Notes under the pieces: model-generated
What the model saw: the letters and a program-made list of their open reading frames with translations, nothing else
What the model was told of the DNA's origin: nothing
Databases searched by the model: none
Program-made: the position numbers and the translations under genes
Origin: Pyrenochaeta sp. MPI-SDFR-AT-0127
Lineage: Eukaryota; Ascomycota; Dothideomycetes; Pleosporales; Cucurbitariaceae
DNA length: 64,000 nt
Assembly (NCBI GenBank): GCA_020747015.1
Contig: JAGTJM010000004.1
Location: 806,001 to 870,000 of the forward strand
Reading direction: 5' to 3'
Shown here: positions 11,629 to 21,654 of the stretch, in pieces
How the letters are laid out: every line of letters begins with the position of its first letter
How positions within the stretch are numbered: the first letter of the stretch is position 1

Positions 11629-13489
11629 CTATAGGATGAATTCAAACTTCTTTCTCCCCTCCCTCACTGTTGCACCCTCTTCCAACGGTATGCCTGCATA
11701 TGTACCACCACCTTCATTCTCCCTCAACTTCCTATTCTCCCTGCTCAAAACCCATCTCAGGGTAGCTGCTAGCAAACCAACAAGCAACATAAAAGCCGCA
11801 CATATACTCATGCCTTTAACGTAATATGGCCCGTCCTTCTCCGGAAAAATGCTTGTCCCAACCAATGGCCCCATTTGGCCAATTATGTTCAAGACAGCCA
11901 TTCCAGTACCCTTCTTGCTATCTGTCTCCTGATTGTTGAGGGTCCAGGTGATGATGATAGTTATGGCAGAGAAGAACCCTGCCGCCGCTGGATACAGTGC
12001 GATGTAGCGGACGGTAGTGTTTGTGGACTTGTAGTAGCCAGATACCGCTATGATACCGTAACCCAGTGTTGCGAGCAAGGAGTGTAGCATTATAAATGTA
12101 GACCGTGACTGCATACGGTCAGAGTAGTACGCAGTCGCAAGCACTACGACGAAGGCGCAGAGATATGGTGGGGCAGAGAGGCCTTGCGCGGTGATCGATT
12201 GGTAACCCATATCGCGAATGATCGTCGGTAGAAAGACTGGCATTGAGCTGAAAGCAACATTGCAGCTGAAGAACATGAATGCTGTCAGGTAGCACTTCGG
12301 ATCTTTAAGTGTTTGAAGGACTTCGTTGATGTTGACCTTGCCTCCCCTTCCTCGGCCCTGATATTTCTCGTCCTCCTGCTCTTCATTTTCATTGTCCTTC
12401 TCTTGCCTGAGTCTCAAGACAGCTACTTCTCTTTGGCGAGGGTTGAGCCACTTAGCCAGACCTGGACCATCTGGTACGAATTCCCAGGCCCACACGGCTA
12501 CTAGGACGCTTGGAAACCCCTCAAGTAGGAAGAGTAGTCTCCATGGACTAAGCGGACCACGCTCTCCTACCTTAGTAATAAGATACGCGAGAGCCCCAGC
12601 AAATGATGCCGAAAGTGGGCTTGCGGAGATGAACAACCCTGTCCTAAAAGCCAATTCGTGCCGCCGGAAGAAGAATGAGAGGTAGAATGGAACACCAGGT
12701 CCAAAGGCTGCTTCACTGATACCGAGGAGCGCTCGAAGCACGAGAAGAAAACTGAATGACGTCGCCACTGCTTGAAGTGATGCTACGATACCCCAGGACA
12801 AGATGCATAAAGTGATGTAGATATGTGGTGGGACCAGTCGATACCTGTCATTGATCAGCATAGTCTTTCATAGTGATGAGCCTATCTGAATTACATGAGA
12901 GTCATCCACTCGAACATGATATACGTTATGTAGAATGCCCAAAGCAGCCATTCATACTGAGCAGAGGTCAGCTTTAGATCATCGGCTAGCCCGGCGATTC
13001 GTGCATTGCCAATGTCTAATTTCATGGTCAGCCAGCGCCTTGCACCTGCCACCTGCCCTTTATTGTATCTCAGATCTCAAATATATATATCCATTACATC
13101 CAGTCTAGTATGAACCGAAATCACTCACTCGACCGGTCCAAGAAGCTTAGGCAGTATAACATTGCCATGAACAGTACTAGCCTCCTGTCTAACTTCCTCA
13201 ACACTGCCCTATCCTCATCTGGTGTGTATAATTCATAGCTCTGCACCGAGTCTAGTGAAGGCCGTCGTATGCTGGGCAAGAGGCCATCGCCCTCTCCACT
13301 TTCATCCCTTGACGCGGGCTGACCATGCGGGGTGATGGTCCGTAGTTCGAAAGAATTTGGCTCGTTCACCATAGTTAAACCATCGGGTGAGTGTGATGAT
13401 CGCCGTGAGGGTGTGAGCTTTGAGGAACTTTCGTCTGTACTATGGGATGTGGATTCGTGTGATGTACGGTGGGATGATGGAAACGGCAT
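11629..13489 (-). CDS. MFS transporter, anion:cation symporter (Dal5/Tna1-like) family
   Basis: Twelve-helix plasma membrane transporter, probably for a small organic anion such as a vitamin or nicotinate/allantoate-like compound; the substrate cannot be read from sequence. Exons on the minus strand are 13489-13129, 13015-12895 and 12844-11629, giving 1,698 nt (565 aa). The start is the ATG at 13489, because the codon two places upstream is GTG. A Ser-rich cytosolic N-terminus of about 90 residues precedes DRRLVLFMAMLYCLSFLDRSNIGNARIAGL, the family hallmark of helix 1. Further support comes from YEWLLWAFYITYIMFEW, the RALLGISEAAFGPGVPFYLSFFF segment, WRLLFLLEGFPS, and a charged loop between helices 6 and 7. 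Intron lengths are 113 and 50 bp. Placement in the family is firm. Confidence 0.9.
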
Positions 13490-14051
13490 GTTCACGCTTG
13501 GTAGTGGGCATTGGTGACGTTTCCCGGACCGTTACGTTACATTGGAAATCGTGGGAGTTCGAATAAACAGGAGAGAGATATGTTGCGAAGCGTGAAGGAG
13601 TGTGACGAGGAGATGTCAACCTTCGAAGCTGTAGAAATGACGCGGTGGAGTCCGTGCATTCTACCCCAGATTCCATTGATTTGGCGCTCGGAAATGTCAT
13701 CTATCGACAGTTTTTCGAGAATATCCTATTCGAGCTCCAATGGGGTAGCCAGGACAAATGATCCGCATGCCGTTTTACATATCTCGTTTTCTACAACTGG
13801 CAAGCACTACTCAATTTAAATCTCATACTCAATATCAAAGTTGTCCGAGCTTTGTGAAAGAGCGAGGCAAGGCATGCCCACAACCCTCGAATTATCGTAC
13901 TTGTACTTTCGCCTTGTAGACTCTTCCGTGAATGCTTGATGCAATTATAGATATGAAGCAAGGAGTAAGCAATTATGCTGGATGGAAATTGTCAAAGGCG
14001 TCTTGCAGCCGGAAGCGCCCCAAAGTTTTGCTATTTCCTATCTTCAGGCAT
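13490..14051. other. intergenic between MFS transporter and NOP53
   Basis: About 560 bp. The open stretches at 13440-13700 (-) and 13511-13819 (+) run antisense to each other and lack domains. I read this as the transporter promoter and the NOP53 3' region. Confidence 0.4.
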
Positions 14052-15431
14052 CTATTTAAGTTTCCAGTCCTTGTAGCTCCACTTTTCTGACACTGTGTAC
14101 TTCTTTTGCTTTGCGTATGGAATCTGTCTCCTGGCTTCCACCTTGCCTTGCAGCATCATGCTTCTGAACCGATCCTTGAGTAGATTGCCTTCCGGCTTGA
14201 GGAGGCGAAGCGAGTCTCGAAGCTCGTCGGGGAGGACGACTTCGAGCGGTGCTTCAGGAATGCTAGACAAAAGTTAGTATATGTGTTGTGAATAGTGATC
14301 AGGCGACTCACGGTGCCTTGCCGAACTGCTTTTTCCTTAGCTCTACTTCCTCGCCTTCATCGTCAGACAATAGTTCTGCATTCTTCTTCACAAGAGCGTC
14401 TTGAATGGTCGCTCTCGCTTTTTCCTTCGCTTCCACACTCTTCGCCAGCCTCTTGATCTCCAGTACTTGCTGTTCCTTGGCCTTCACTTTAGCGTCGTGT
14501 TTAGCCTTTCGCTCTGCTTCTTTTCTCCTCTTGATTTTGTTCCTTTGTGACAACGACTTCCTCTCCGGTCTTTTGAGCTTCAGCCCACCGTCCTCGTTCT
14601 CACTGAAGCCTTCCCACTCACTCTCCCACACACTCTCCTCACCAGAATCTGACTCTGATTCGGCAGCTGCACGCTCCATGCGCTCGGCCTCCTCGCGAGC
14701 TTCTTGGAGTCGCTTCTTCTCGGCTTCGACTGCCTTGTCTGATTCACGCATGAGCTCATTTTGCCAATCCTCAAACTTGGGGTTGTATGATTTTCCACCC
14801 GCAGGCTTACGGACCGCAGGAATGGCTTTCCCGTCCTTTGCTTGCGAAATTGGCGCGTGCTTGAGTGTACTAGGTTCCACTTTGGCCTTCTTCTCTTTCA
14901 AAAAAGAGAATCTTGGGTCTTTTTTCACTTCCTGCACCGCCCATGGGTCGTAGTCTGCAGTAACACCAGACTGTACAACGTCCTTCTTGACCTGCTCGCC
15001 GCCATATGCGATCGCCCTTAGCCTGTCATATTCCTTGCCGGAGACTTTGGCCTTCTTTCTTTTGCCTTCGTCGTCGACATCAGCTAGTCGCTTTCTGGCG
15101 GCGACGGGGGGAACGGCGGAGCGCTGGGCGAGGATCTCGTCGACTTTGAGGGGTTTATGTCGCTTGGACACTGCCTTCTGAATCTCTGTGGAGCCAATGG
15201 TGTCGACTGCGAAAAGCTCGTCTGACGTCTTTTCTGCAATAACACCACTGTGGAAAATTAGGATATCGGTGTGATTGCAGAGAAAAGTATGGCTTACCCC
15301 AGTATTATCTGGTCTTGAACTTCCTTGAGCCCTGACTGAATCTGCGTGACGTCGACATTTTTGCGCCAGGCCTTCTTGCCTTTGCGACTCGGCTGCTTGT
15401 ATTGTGCGGGCGCTGATTCTGTGTCCGCCAT
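14052..15431 (-). CDS. NOP53: ribosome biogenesis protein NOP53
   Basis: Nucleolar factor of 60S subunit maturation that brings the exosome and Mtr4 helicase to pre-60S particles during ITS2 processing. Exons on the minus strand: 15431-15298, 15247-14312 and 14262-14052, giving 1,281 nt (426 aa). The N-terminus MADTESAPAQYKQPSRKGKKAWRKN carries the conserved KGKKAWRKNVD block. The middle is an extended charged coiled coil of Lys, Arg and Glu with acidic patches (SDDEGEEVEL). The C-terminus has the NOP53 signature: LPDELRDSLRLLKPEGNLLKDRFRSMM and EKWSYKDWKLK. All introns are 49-50 bp with GT-AG ends. It is divergent from YPT6 with 286 bp between the two starts. Confidence 0.93.
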
Positions 15432-15717
15432 GATGTCCTATTGTTGCTGCAACTTTTGTTGTGGGGTCTTCGATCAGTCGCAAAAAGTTGTCTAAAATTC
15501 CACCAAATGCGGCCGCACGGTCCGCCGAATCCCTGCCGCTCGGTGGTCGGCCGGCTCAAATGCTTGCAAGGCCTCCAGATTCGAGCAACACACCCGATCG
15601 ATCTCCTATTCATTCATCGCTGCGCCCCACTTCTACACACGAGCAACACCGTCCGGCTTCTAATCCTCGAATACTTCTCTCCTAATCCAAGTGGTTTGCG
15701 GATAAATTCTATCCACA
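15432..15717. promoter_or_regulatory. compact bidirectional promoter of NOP53 and YPT6
   Basis: Only 286 bp separate the two divergent ATG codons, so both promoters and both 5' UTRs must share this piece. The open stretches across it (15441-15800, 15461-15685) overlap the leaders and have no recognisable product. Confidence 0.45.
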
Positions 15718-16569
15718 ATGGCGCAATCAGGGTACTCGAACCCGCTGAAGAAGTTCAAGTAAGTGGACCGTTACGCCGCAAGCGGGAGCTTGAATACTGA
15801 TGCGCTTTAGGCTTGTCTTTCTGGGTGAGCAGAGTGGTATGTGTTTGAATACCCCGGACGATACCCCGCAGACTGGAGATGCTGACTGAAGTTGACAGTG
15901 GGCAAGACGTCTCTGATCACCCGATTCATGTACGATTCATTTGACAATACATACCAAGCAACTATTGGCATAGACTTCCTGTCAAAGGTATGCGCGGATG
16001 CCTTGTTCTATAGCGAGCCTACTCCACGAACCAGATCTGACGCTATTGATTAGACCATGTACCTCGAGGACCGCACTGTGCGTCTACAGCTTTGGGACAC
16101 TGCAGGCCAAGAACGATTCCGCTCCCTGATTCCTTCGTACATCCGCGACTCTAGTGTTGCTGTGGTTGTTTATGACATTACCAACAAGAAAACCTTTGAA
16201 AACACTCGAAAATGGGTCGATGATGTGCGAGGTGAGCGCGGAAACGACGTCATCATTGTGCTCGTAGGCAACAAGACGGATTTAAACGATAAGAGGGAGG
16301 TCACAACAGCGCAGGGCGAAGAAGAGGCAAAGAAGAACAACTTGATGTTTATCGAGACAAGCGCCAAAGTGGGGCATAACGTGAAAGCACTTTTCAAGAG
16401 GATTGCGCAAGCATTGCCGGGTATGGAGGGTGAGGGACAGCAAGGGCAGAGTCAGAGTACGCCAGGTATCCGTGTTATTATGCCGGTGAATCTGCTAACT
16501 ATAAATCTAGTGATCGATGTGAACATTAACCCGAGCCAGCCGCAACAAGAAAACTCGTGCTCGTGTTAA
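15718..16569 (+). CDS. YPT6: Rab GTPase Ypt6/Rab6
   Basis: Small GTPase for retrograde traffic from endosomes to the Golgi and within the Golgi. Five exons: 15718-15758, 15811-15836, 15899-15987, 16054-16465 and 16511-16569, totalling 627 nt (208 aa). The GTP-binding motifs are complete: P-loop GEQSVGKTS, effector loop QATIGIDFLSK, switch II WDTAGQERFRSL, base-recognition NKTD and ETSAK. The RFMYDSFDNTYQATIGIDF and TVRLQLWDTAGQERFRSLIPSYIRDS segments are specific to Rab6/Ypt6. The C-terminus NSCSC carries the double geranylgeranylation CXC motif. Exon 2 is 26 nt. The last intron is 45 bp, frame-neutral and free of stops, so its retention would still give a full protein. Confidence 0.95.
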
Positions 16570-17008
16570 ATTCGACAGGGATCTTCGAGTTACATTCGGT
16601 TCCTTCGCCTAGAGCGTGTTGTAATTATTTGGGTTGATTTGCAAGTCACAAGGACTTCATTTGAGCAAGGCGTTCGGGCATAGGCTGCATCGTGGGGCAC
16701 GCTGAGAATCAGAAGACTTATAATCTGTAGTATACCAGCGCGTTGCGAAGCGTAAGATCGGATGACGTCAATTACCACATCCGCGAGAGTGGAGTTGCAG
16801 AATAAGATATATGCAATTGAAGCCCATCTATGCCGCTTCCCGCCTTGCCAGGCCGCTCATGCTAAACCGGAACGCCGGCCATTACTTTGACCAGACCCAA
16901 GGAGATAGCGTGCGTTTACATATACAAGAATGTTACAATGAGCCGTGGGCAGGTAGAGTGAGGATCCTAAAGTGCTCGAAGGGATAGACACCGTTCGTGA
17001 AAATGCAT
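16570..17008. other. 3'-3' intergenic between YPT6 and TOM20
   Basis: About 440 bp between convergent genes. No supported open reading frame, hairpin terminator or repeat is seen. Confidence 0.4.
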
Positions 17009-17640
17009 TTACTCGATGCCGCCTGCTGATCCATCTTCGGATGGTGTCTTGCTTCCGCCAACGGGGATTGAGGTGTCTACTGCAATCATCTCCGCAAGGA
17101 TATCCAGAACAGGCTATCGCAAGTCAACAAAAACGTTATGATCGAAAGGAATAGAAGTTGAATGTACCTTGGGAACAGTCTTGTCGTAGATGTTGATCAG
17201 CTCTCTTGGGTTCGGGTAGACCTTCAAGGCGCGGTAAAAGCATAGAGCCGCCTCGACGTTGTCGGCGCCTACGTGACAATCAGTTGTGTTTTCGGCCGTA
17301 TGTTCTGACACTACATACCCTTCTGCACCATACCCTCTCCTTGCGCAACCTCCTGCATGAAGTATGCCTCTACCTCCTCAGGATCCTTGGGGAAGCCCTC
17401 CTCATTCGCGGCCGCTACCGCATCCCTAATTGCTTTCTTCTGCTCTGCACCATGTGCCTCGGCCTCCTCCTTTGCAGCGCGCTGTGTTCGCTTTGATTCG
17501 CGCTTGAGTTGCTTGCGGAAGTCAGGGTCGTTTCGTCGCTTGTGGTCGAAGTAGACGGCGTATGCGAGAATACCAGTGACGATGGTGCCGGCACTGATGG
17601 CCGCAATTGTTGAAGGTTTTAACGACGAAGAAGAGGACAT
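17009..17640 (-). CDS. TOM20: mitochondrial import receptor subunit TOM20
   Basis: Outer-membrane receptor of the TOM complex that recognises presequences of imported proteins. Exons on the minus strand: 17640-17319, 17268-17168 and 17113-17009, giving 528 nt (175 aa). A short Ser-rich start leads into a single N-terminal membrane anchor, STIAAISAGTIVTGILAYAVYF, followed by the positively charged FDHKRRNDPDFRKQLKRESK. The cytosolic TPR-like receptor part covers EAEAYF-type helices (VEAYFMQEVAQGE, NVEAALCFYRALKVYPNP) and ends with TVPKPVLDILAEMIA and a Gly/Ser-rich tail. Length and architecture match fungal Tom20. It is head to head with EXO84 across 272 bp. Confidence 0.95.
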
Positions 17641-17912
17641 TATGATGGAAGTATGGAAGGTTGCAGCGCAGTGTAAGTCGGGGAGGTAATTGAAACGCAA
17701 CAAGGGAATGAAAGAAGGGGATGGCGATGATGAGATGGTGTTGAGGGAACTTTTTTGGTCAAGGAAGGCACGATTCAAGCTTGCGGTCCGAGCTCCTCCT
17801 GGTGACCGCGGTCCCGTGCATTGCATGAGGTACCACTTCGACTACCTGTCAACAACTAACAACACATTCATTCGCTCAGTCGCCTCTGTAGCATACGTAT
17901 CTTGCAGGCAAG

Positions 17913-20039
17913 ATGTCTGAAAAGCAAAAAGGGATATCGCTTCGTAAGAAGCGCGACAAGCCTCCCAAGAAAGGCGCGCCAACCATTAGTGCACCCAGAC
18001 AGATCAGTGCGCCTATGCCCGCTGGCACCGGCATTGGAGCTGCAACACTATCCAGCTCGGGACGCCCTTCCAATGAATCTAGCAGGTCGAGGCAGAATAG
18101 AGGGGATGTACCGCGAGAAAGGCCGCAAAGGGCAGACAAGACGGCGGATTTGGTGAAGAGGAGGTACTCTCAGAAGATCACCACGCTGCCCAGTGACTTT
18201 GGAAATGGCGCACCTATGCCAGACATGCCACAAATTCCAAACCAATTCAGGGACCAGAGCCAGTCAAGAGAGAGACCGCCTGGGAATGCTGAAGGACGGG
18301 CGGTGCGAGTTGATATGAAGGCGTTGCGGGATCCCAACCTGAGAGCCGAGCAGTGTAAGCACATCTATGTCAAAATACTAATTCAGTATGCTGATGTTGC
18401 GAAAAGATGTATCCTCAATCCTCGCGGACGCGTCCGAAGAAGACATACGCCGCTTCCAAGACGAGCTCCGTAAGACGAAACATCGCACTTCGGTTGATCT
18501 CCAAACGAACGTATACCAGAATAGAACCCAGTTCATCAAGATCAGTAAAGAGGCAGAGAAGCTCAAGGGCGAGATGCGGACTCTCCGCCAACTGATGTCT
18601 GACTTGACCACCACTTTGGAGCAGACGGCGTCGGTCTCGAGCGCGAATGACGTTTCCAGCAACCGAAGAGCTAATAGGAGCTCGATTGGAGACCTTAATC
18701 AGCTTCGAGCTGGGCAGTTACAGCAACTATACAGAGATGTCGAAGGCTCCCAGAAATATCTCCCACCCATACCCGGGCGCTTCATTGTGTGGAAGTCGAA
18801 AAGATGGTTTGAACTGGACTCTGCTACTCTCAAAGCGAGACGAAGAATGAGATTACTTCTTTTAAATGATCACCTGTTGGTGGCTGCGGAGAAGAAGGCC
18901 CGAAATGACATCGCAAGTCAGCGCGACGGGAACCGAACTGCGGTGGAATACCTGGCCCAACGGTGTTTCCCCCTACAAGATGTCCAAGTAACGAGAACGC
19001 CAGAGGAAAGGATGATCATCCGCGCCGGTTCCGAGACACTGACATATGATACCAAGAACGAAGACAGGAGTGACAAGACTGCATTTGTATCCACATTTCG
19101 CAAAGCGAAAGACGACTTGCGAAAGAATCAAGAAGCAGAGGTTAAAGAAAAGGACCGGACCCAAGACTCATACAGTCATCTCTTATCACGGGATCCTGCA
19201 TTATTGCGGAAGACTGATCTGTTGGAGAATCTTTCAGAAGGCGTGAACAATGACCAAGTCAGCACGTTTGTTGACATTGACGGGCAACAGCGCAACATTC
19301 GATGGGTGGAAAGCCAGTTAGACGATCTGGATATTGAGATTGCGCTGCAGCACTTTGGAGATGCGGTTGTGAAAGTAGACCGGATGAAAGAGCTCGCAAG
19401 GAACATCAGAAGCAATGAGATGGCCAAGGCTATCGTAACATTCAAAGTTAACGAACGTGCTGCCAAATTGGCAAACGTCCTGATCAAGCACATGGTAGAG
19501 CACAACAACTGGTTCACCTCGGTCCGACAACATGTGAGCTGGGTCGTTCAACTTGGGTTCGAGGACAGAGCACGAGAAGCTTATTTAGAGGCTCGTGGTA
19601 ATCTCATAAAGACTCGCTCACGGTTCGTCTTCCTAATCTTTCTCACACATATGATAAATATGCTAACAGTATATGCAGGCAATGCATCTTCGAAGGCAAC
19701 CTCTCCTCCTACATTTTCCAGACCTCTTTCATATACTTCACTGTAATTAAGAATACGGTCGATATGTTCCAAAAGTGTTTCCCTCAGCAGCTCATGTCTG
19801 CCTGTGTTAAGTGGGCTAAAGAGCATGTCGATCAGTTCAATGTACTACTGAAGAGGCAGCTAAGTAGTGTGGAGGAGGGAGGGGGTGTTTGGACAGAGTG
19901 TTTGGAATTAGCGCTTGAGCATGCACAAATGCTCAAGGATGTTGGGCTGGATTTCACGGAACTGGTGGGTAGTGGGATCAGAGAAGGGCTGGGAGATGAG
20001 ATGAGAAGTGGGCCTGTTGGGCTGGGTGTGATGGCATAG
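17913..20039 (+). CDS. EXO84: exocyst complex component EXO84
   Basis: Subunit of the octameric exocyst that tethers secretory vesicles at the plasma membrane. Exons 17913-18354, 18407-19622 and 19679-20039 give 2,019 nt (672 aa). After a basic, Ser/Pro-rich N-terminus the Vps51/Exo84 helical region begins near residue 145 at YVSSILADASEEDIRRFQDELRK. A PH-like domain follows around residues 250-370 (PIPGRFIVWKSKRWFELDSATLKARRRMRLLLLNDHLLVA). The C-terminal helical bundle contains VESQLDDLDIEIALQHFGDAV and EHNNWFTSVRQHVSWVVQLGF. Intron 2 uses a weak donor, GTTCGT, but the join restores QCIFEGNLLLYIFQTSFIYF-type exocyst sequence. The ATG at 17913 lies 272 bp from that of TOM20. Confidence 0.92.
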
Positions 20040-20606
20040 ATGCCCGGAAGTGATGAAGGCTCGCGATCGTGCGATAACGCACAATCCGGTGTGCTACTCG
20101 TCTTATGGGTTTCAATACTTCTATCGAACGAGCATTTGGCGGAAGCTTGGTGCGCCCAGCCTCTTTTTCTCTTTGTTTTGATTGAATTGATTCTTAACCA
20201 GGCTATCCTGGCAGTGTGTCTCCGGCGTTTCCATTTGTTCATTTTCCTTGCGTAGCTCATTCGAAGTGTCTTTGCTGTCTGCTGGTGCGCGCTTTCTGCC
20301 TGAGCTATTGCCAACGATCACTCTCACCTTCAACAAACCTAGACTCCCCCTCACCTCGGTGCTCGAAGGCTATCCTAGAACCTGCACTGATCATATGAGT
20401 GTCTCGGTGGCCATCACTGCCTTGTCTACGTTCACCTTCACTGTGATATGAAAATTCTGTATCCAGTGCTATTGTCTTTTCATCTCTTACGCCCAATCTC
20501 TTAAGCACCTACATTCGGCGACGAAAGCAACGCCTCAATCAATAACTTCAGCTGCAGACTGACTGCGACAGACTCGATTAATCCAACACAGGTAACAATA
20601 CTGACG
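20040..20606. other. intergenic between EXO84 and Myb-like gene
   Basis: About 570 bp without a supported gene. Short overlapping open stretches occur on both strands and carry no domain. Confidence 0.4.
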
Positions 20607-21654
20607 ATGCCGACTGAAGCAGAAAACATTCAGTACCTCTATCTCGTACTCACCAGCGATGGTGCTCCAAATGTGAGTCCGCACCAAGTATGCTTTCAGT
20701 TCTCTGCTAGAAGCCTCTTCACACCATGGCCGAAGTTCTTGGTCCGACTTGCTAATGTAACTACCAGATCGATTGGGATGCCGTTGGTGCAGCTCTGGAT
20801 CTGAAAAAGGGCGCAGTCAGCAAGCGCTGGTCTCGCCTAAAGCTGGCGATGGAGAAGGGCGAGAAGCCTAGCAGTGCCACATATCAGTTTCTATGGCACT
20901 GCGTCCAGCACAACAAGCGTATTACAGTGAGTAATTTTGCGTACATTCAAGCTTGTGCTATTCTACGTCATCAAATTTCTGTCCAGTTTTCCTTAAGTAA
21001 AGTAATTTGTGAGCTGATAACTACTCAGACTCTAGATTGGGATGTGATCGCGAAAAAGTGCAACACTACCCCTGGCGCCGCCTCAAAGCGCTATTCGCGC
21101 ATGAAACAAGCCTTCGAGCAAGATATCGCTATCCAGAGCACCTCTCCTGGTTCTACCACCAAAATTGTGACGACGAAGCCGAAGTCAAACTCAAAGAAGG
21201 CTAGGGCTACAACATCATCTGATGACGAGGTAGAACCCAAGCGTACTCCCAAACGCAAGCGTGTCTCTCCCAAGAAGAAAGTTGTCACCAACGAAGAACA
21301 AAAGATCAAGCCCGAAGCTGAAAGTGACGACACTAATGCGAGTGAGGATGAGACGAACCCTAAACGTGTTAAGGTTACAAAGACGGAGGTGACGCCAAAG
21401 CCCAACACAAATAGCGAGAACACCATGCAGGGTACTGTTAACGATACTACCTTACTTACACCAACCACTGAAGCTACGACGTTGATCAAGGGTGAGCATG
21501 ACGATGGTGATGATGTCTTCTACGATGCACAGGAGGCGCAGTTTGAGGATTTGATGGATGGTAATAGTGACCTCGCGGCTGATCGTAAGTCTAGTCCTCT
21601 CACTACTTTTCCCTCTTGTCTGTCTTCCTGTGTTGTTCAGTGATACCCTTGTAG
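20607..21654 (+). CDS. Myb/SANT-like nuclear protein, function unknown
   Basis: Four exons, 20607-20672, 20768-20926, 21029-21584 and 21641-21654, give 795 nt (264 aa). The N-terminal half holds two similar helix-turn-helix units: one with IDWDAVGAALDLKKGAVSKRWSRLK and one with LDWDVIAKKCNTTPGAASKRYSRMK. Both keep the spacing W-(D)-V/AV-A-(A/S)KR-SR of the Myb-like domains found in many small fungal proteins. The C-terminal half is a Lys-rich, nuclear-localisation-like stretch (KRTPKRKRVSPKKK) followed by acidic and Thr-rich sequence. I infer a DNA- or chromatin-binding protein; no target or pathway can be stated. The final coding exon is just 14 nt (ending I-P-L-stop), which is the least certain part of the model. 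Confidence 0.8.

Noticed and set aside
14405..14953. 182-codon plus-strand frame inside NOP53
   Set aside because: Antisense of the Lys/Glu-rich coiled coil, which always gives Ser/Phe/Leu-rich open frames.
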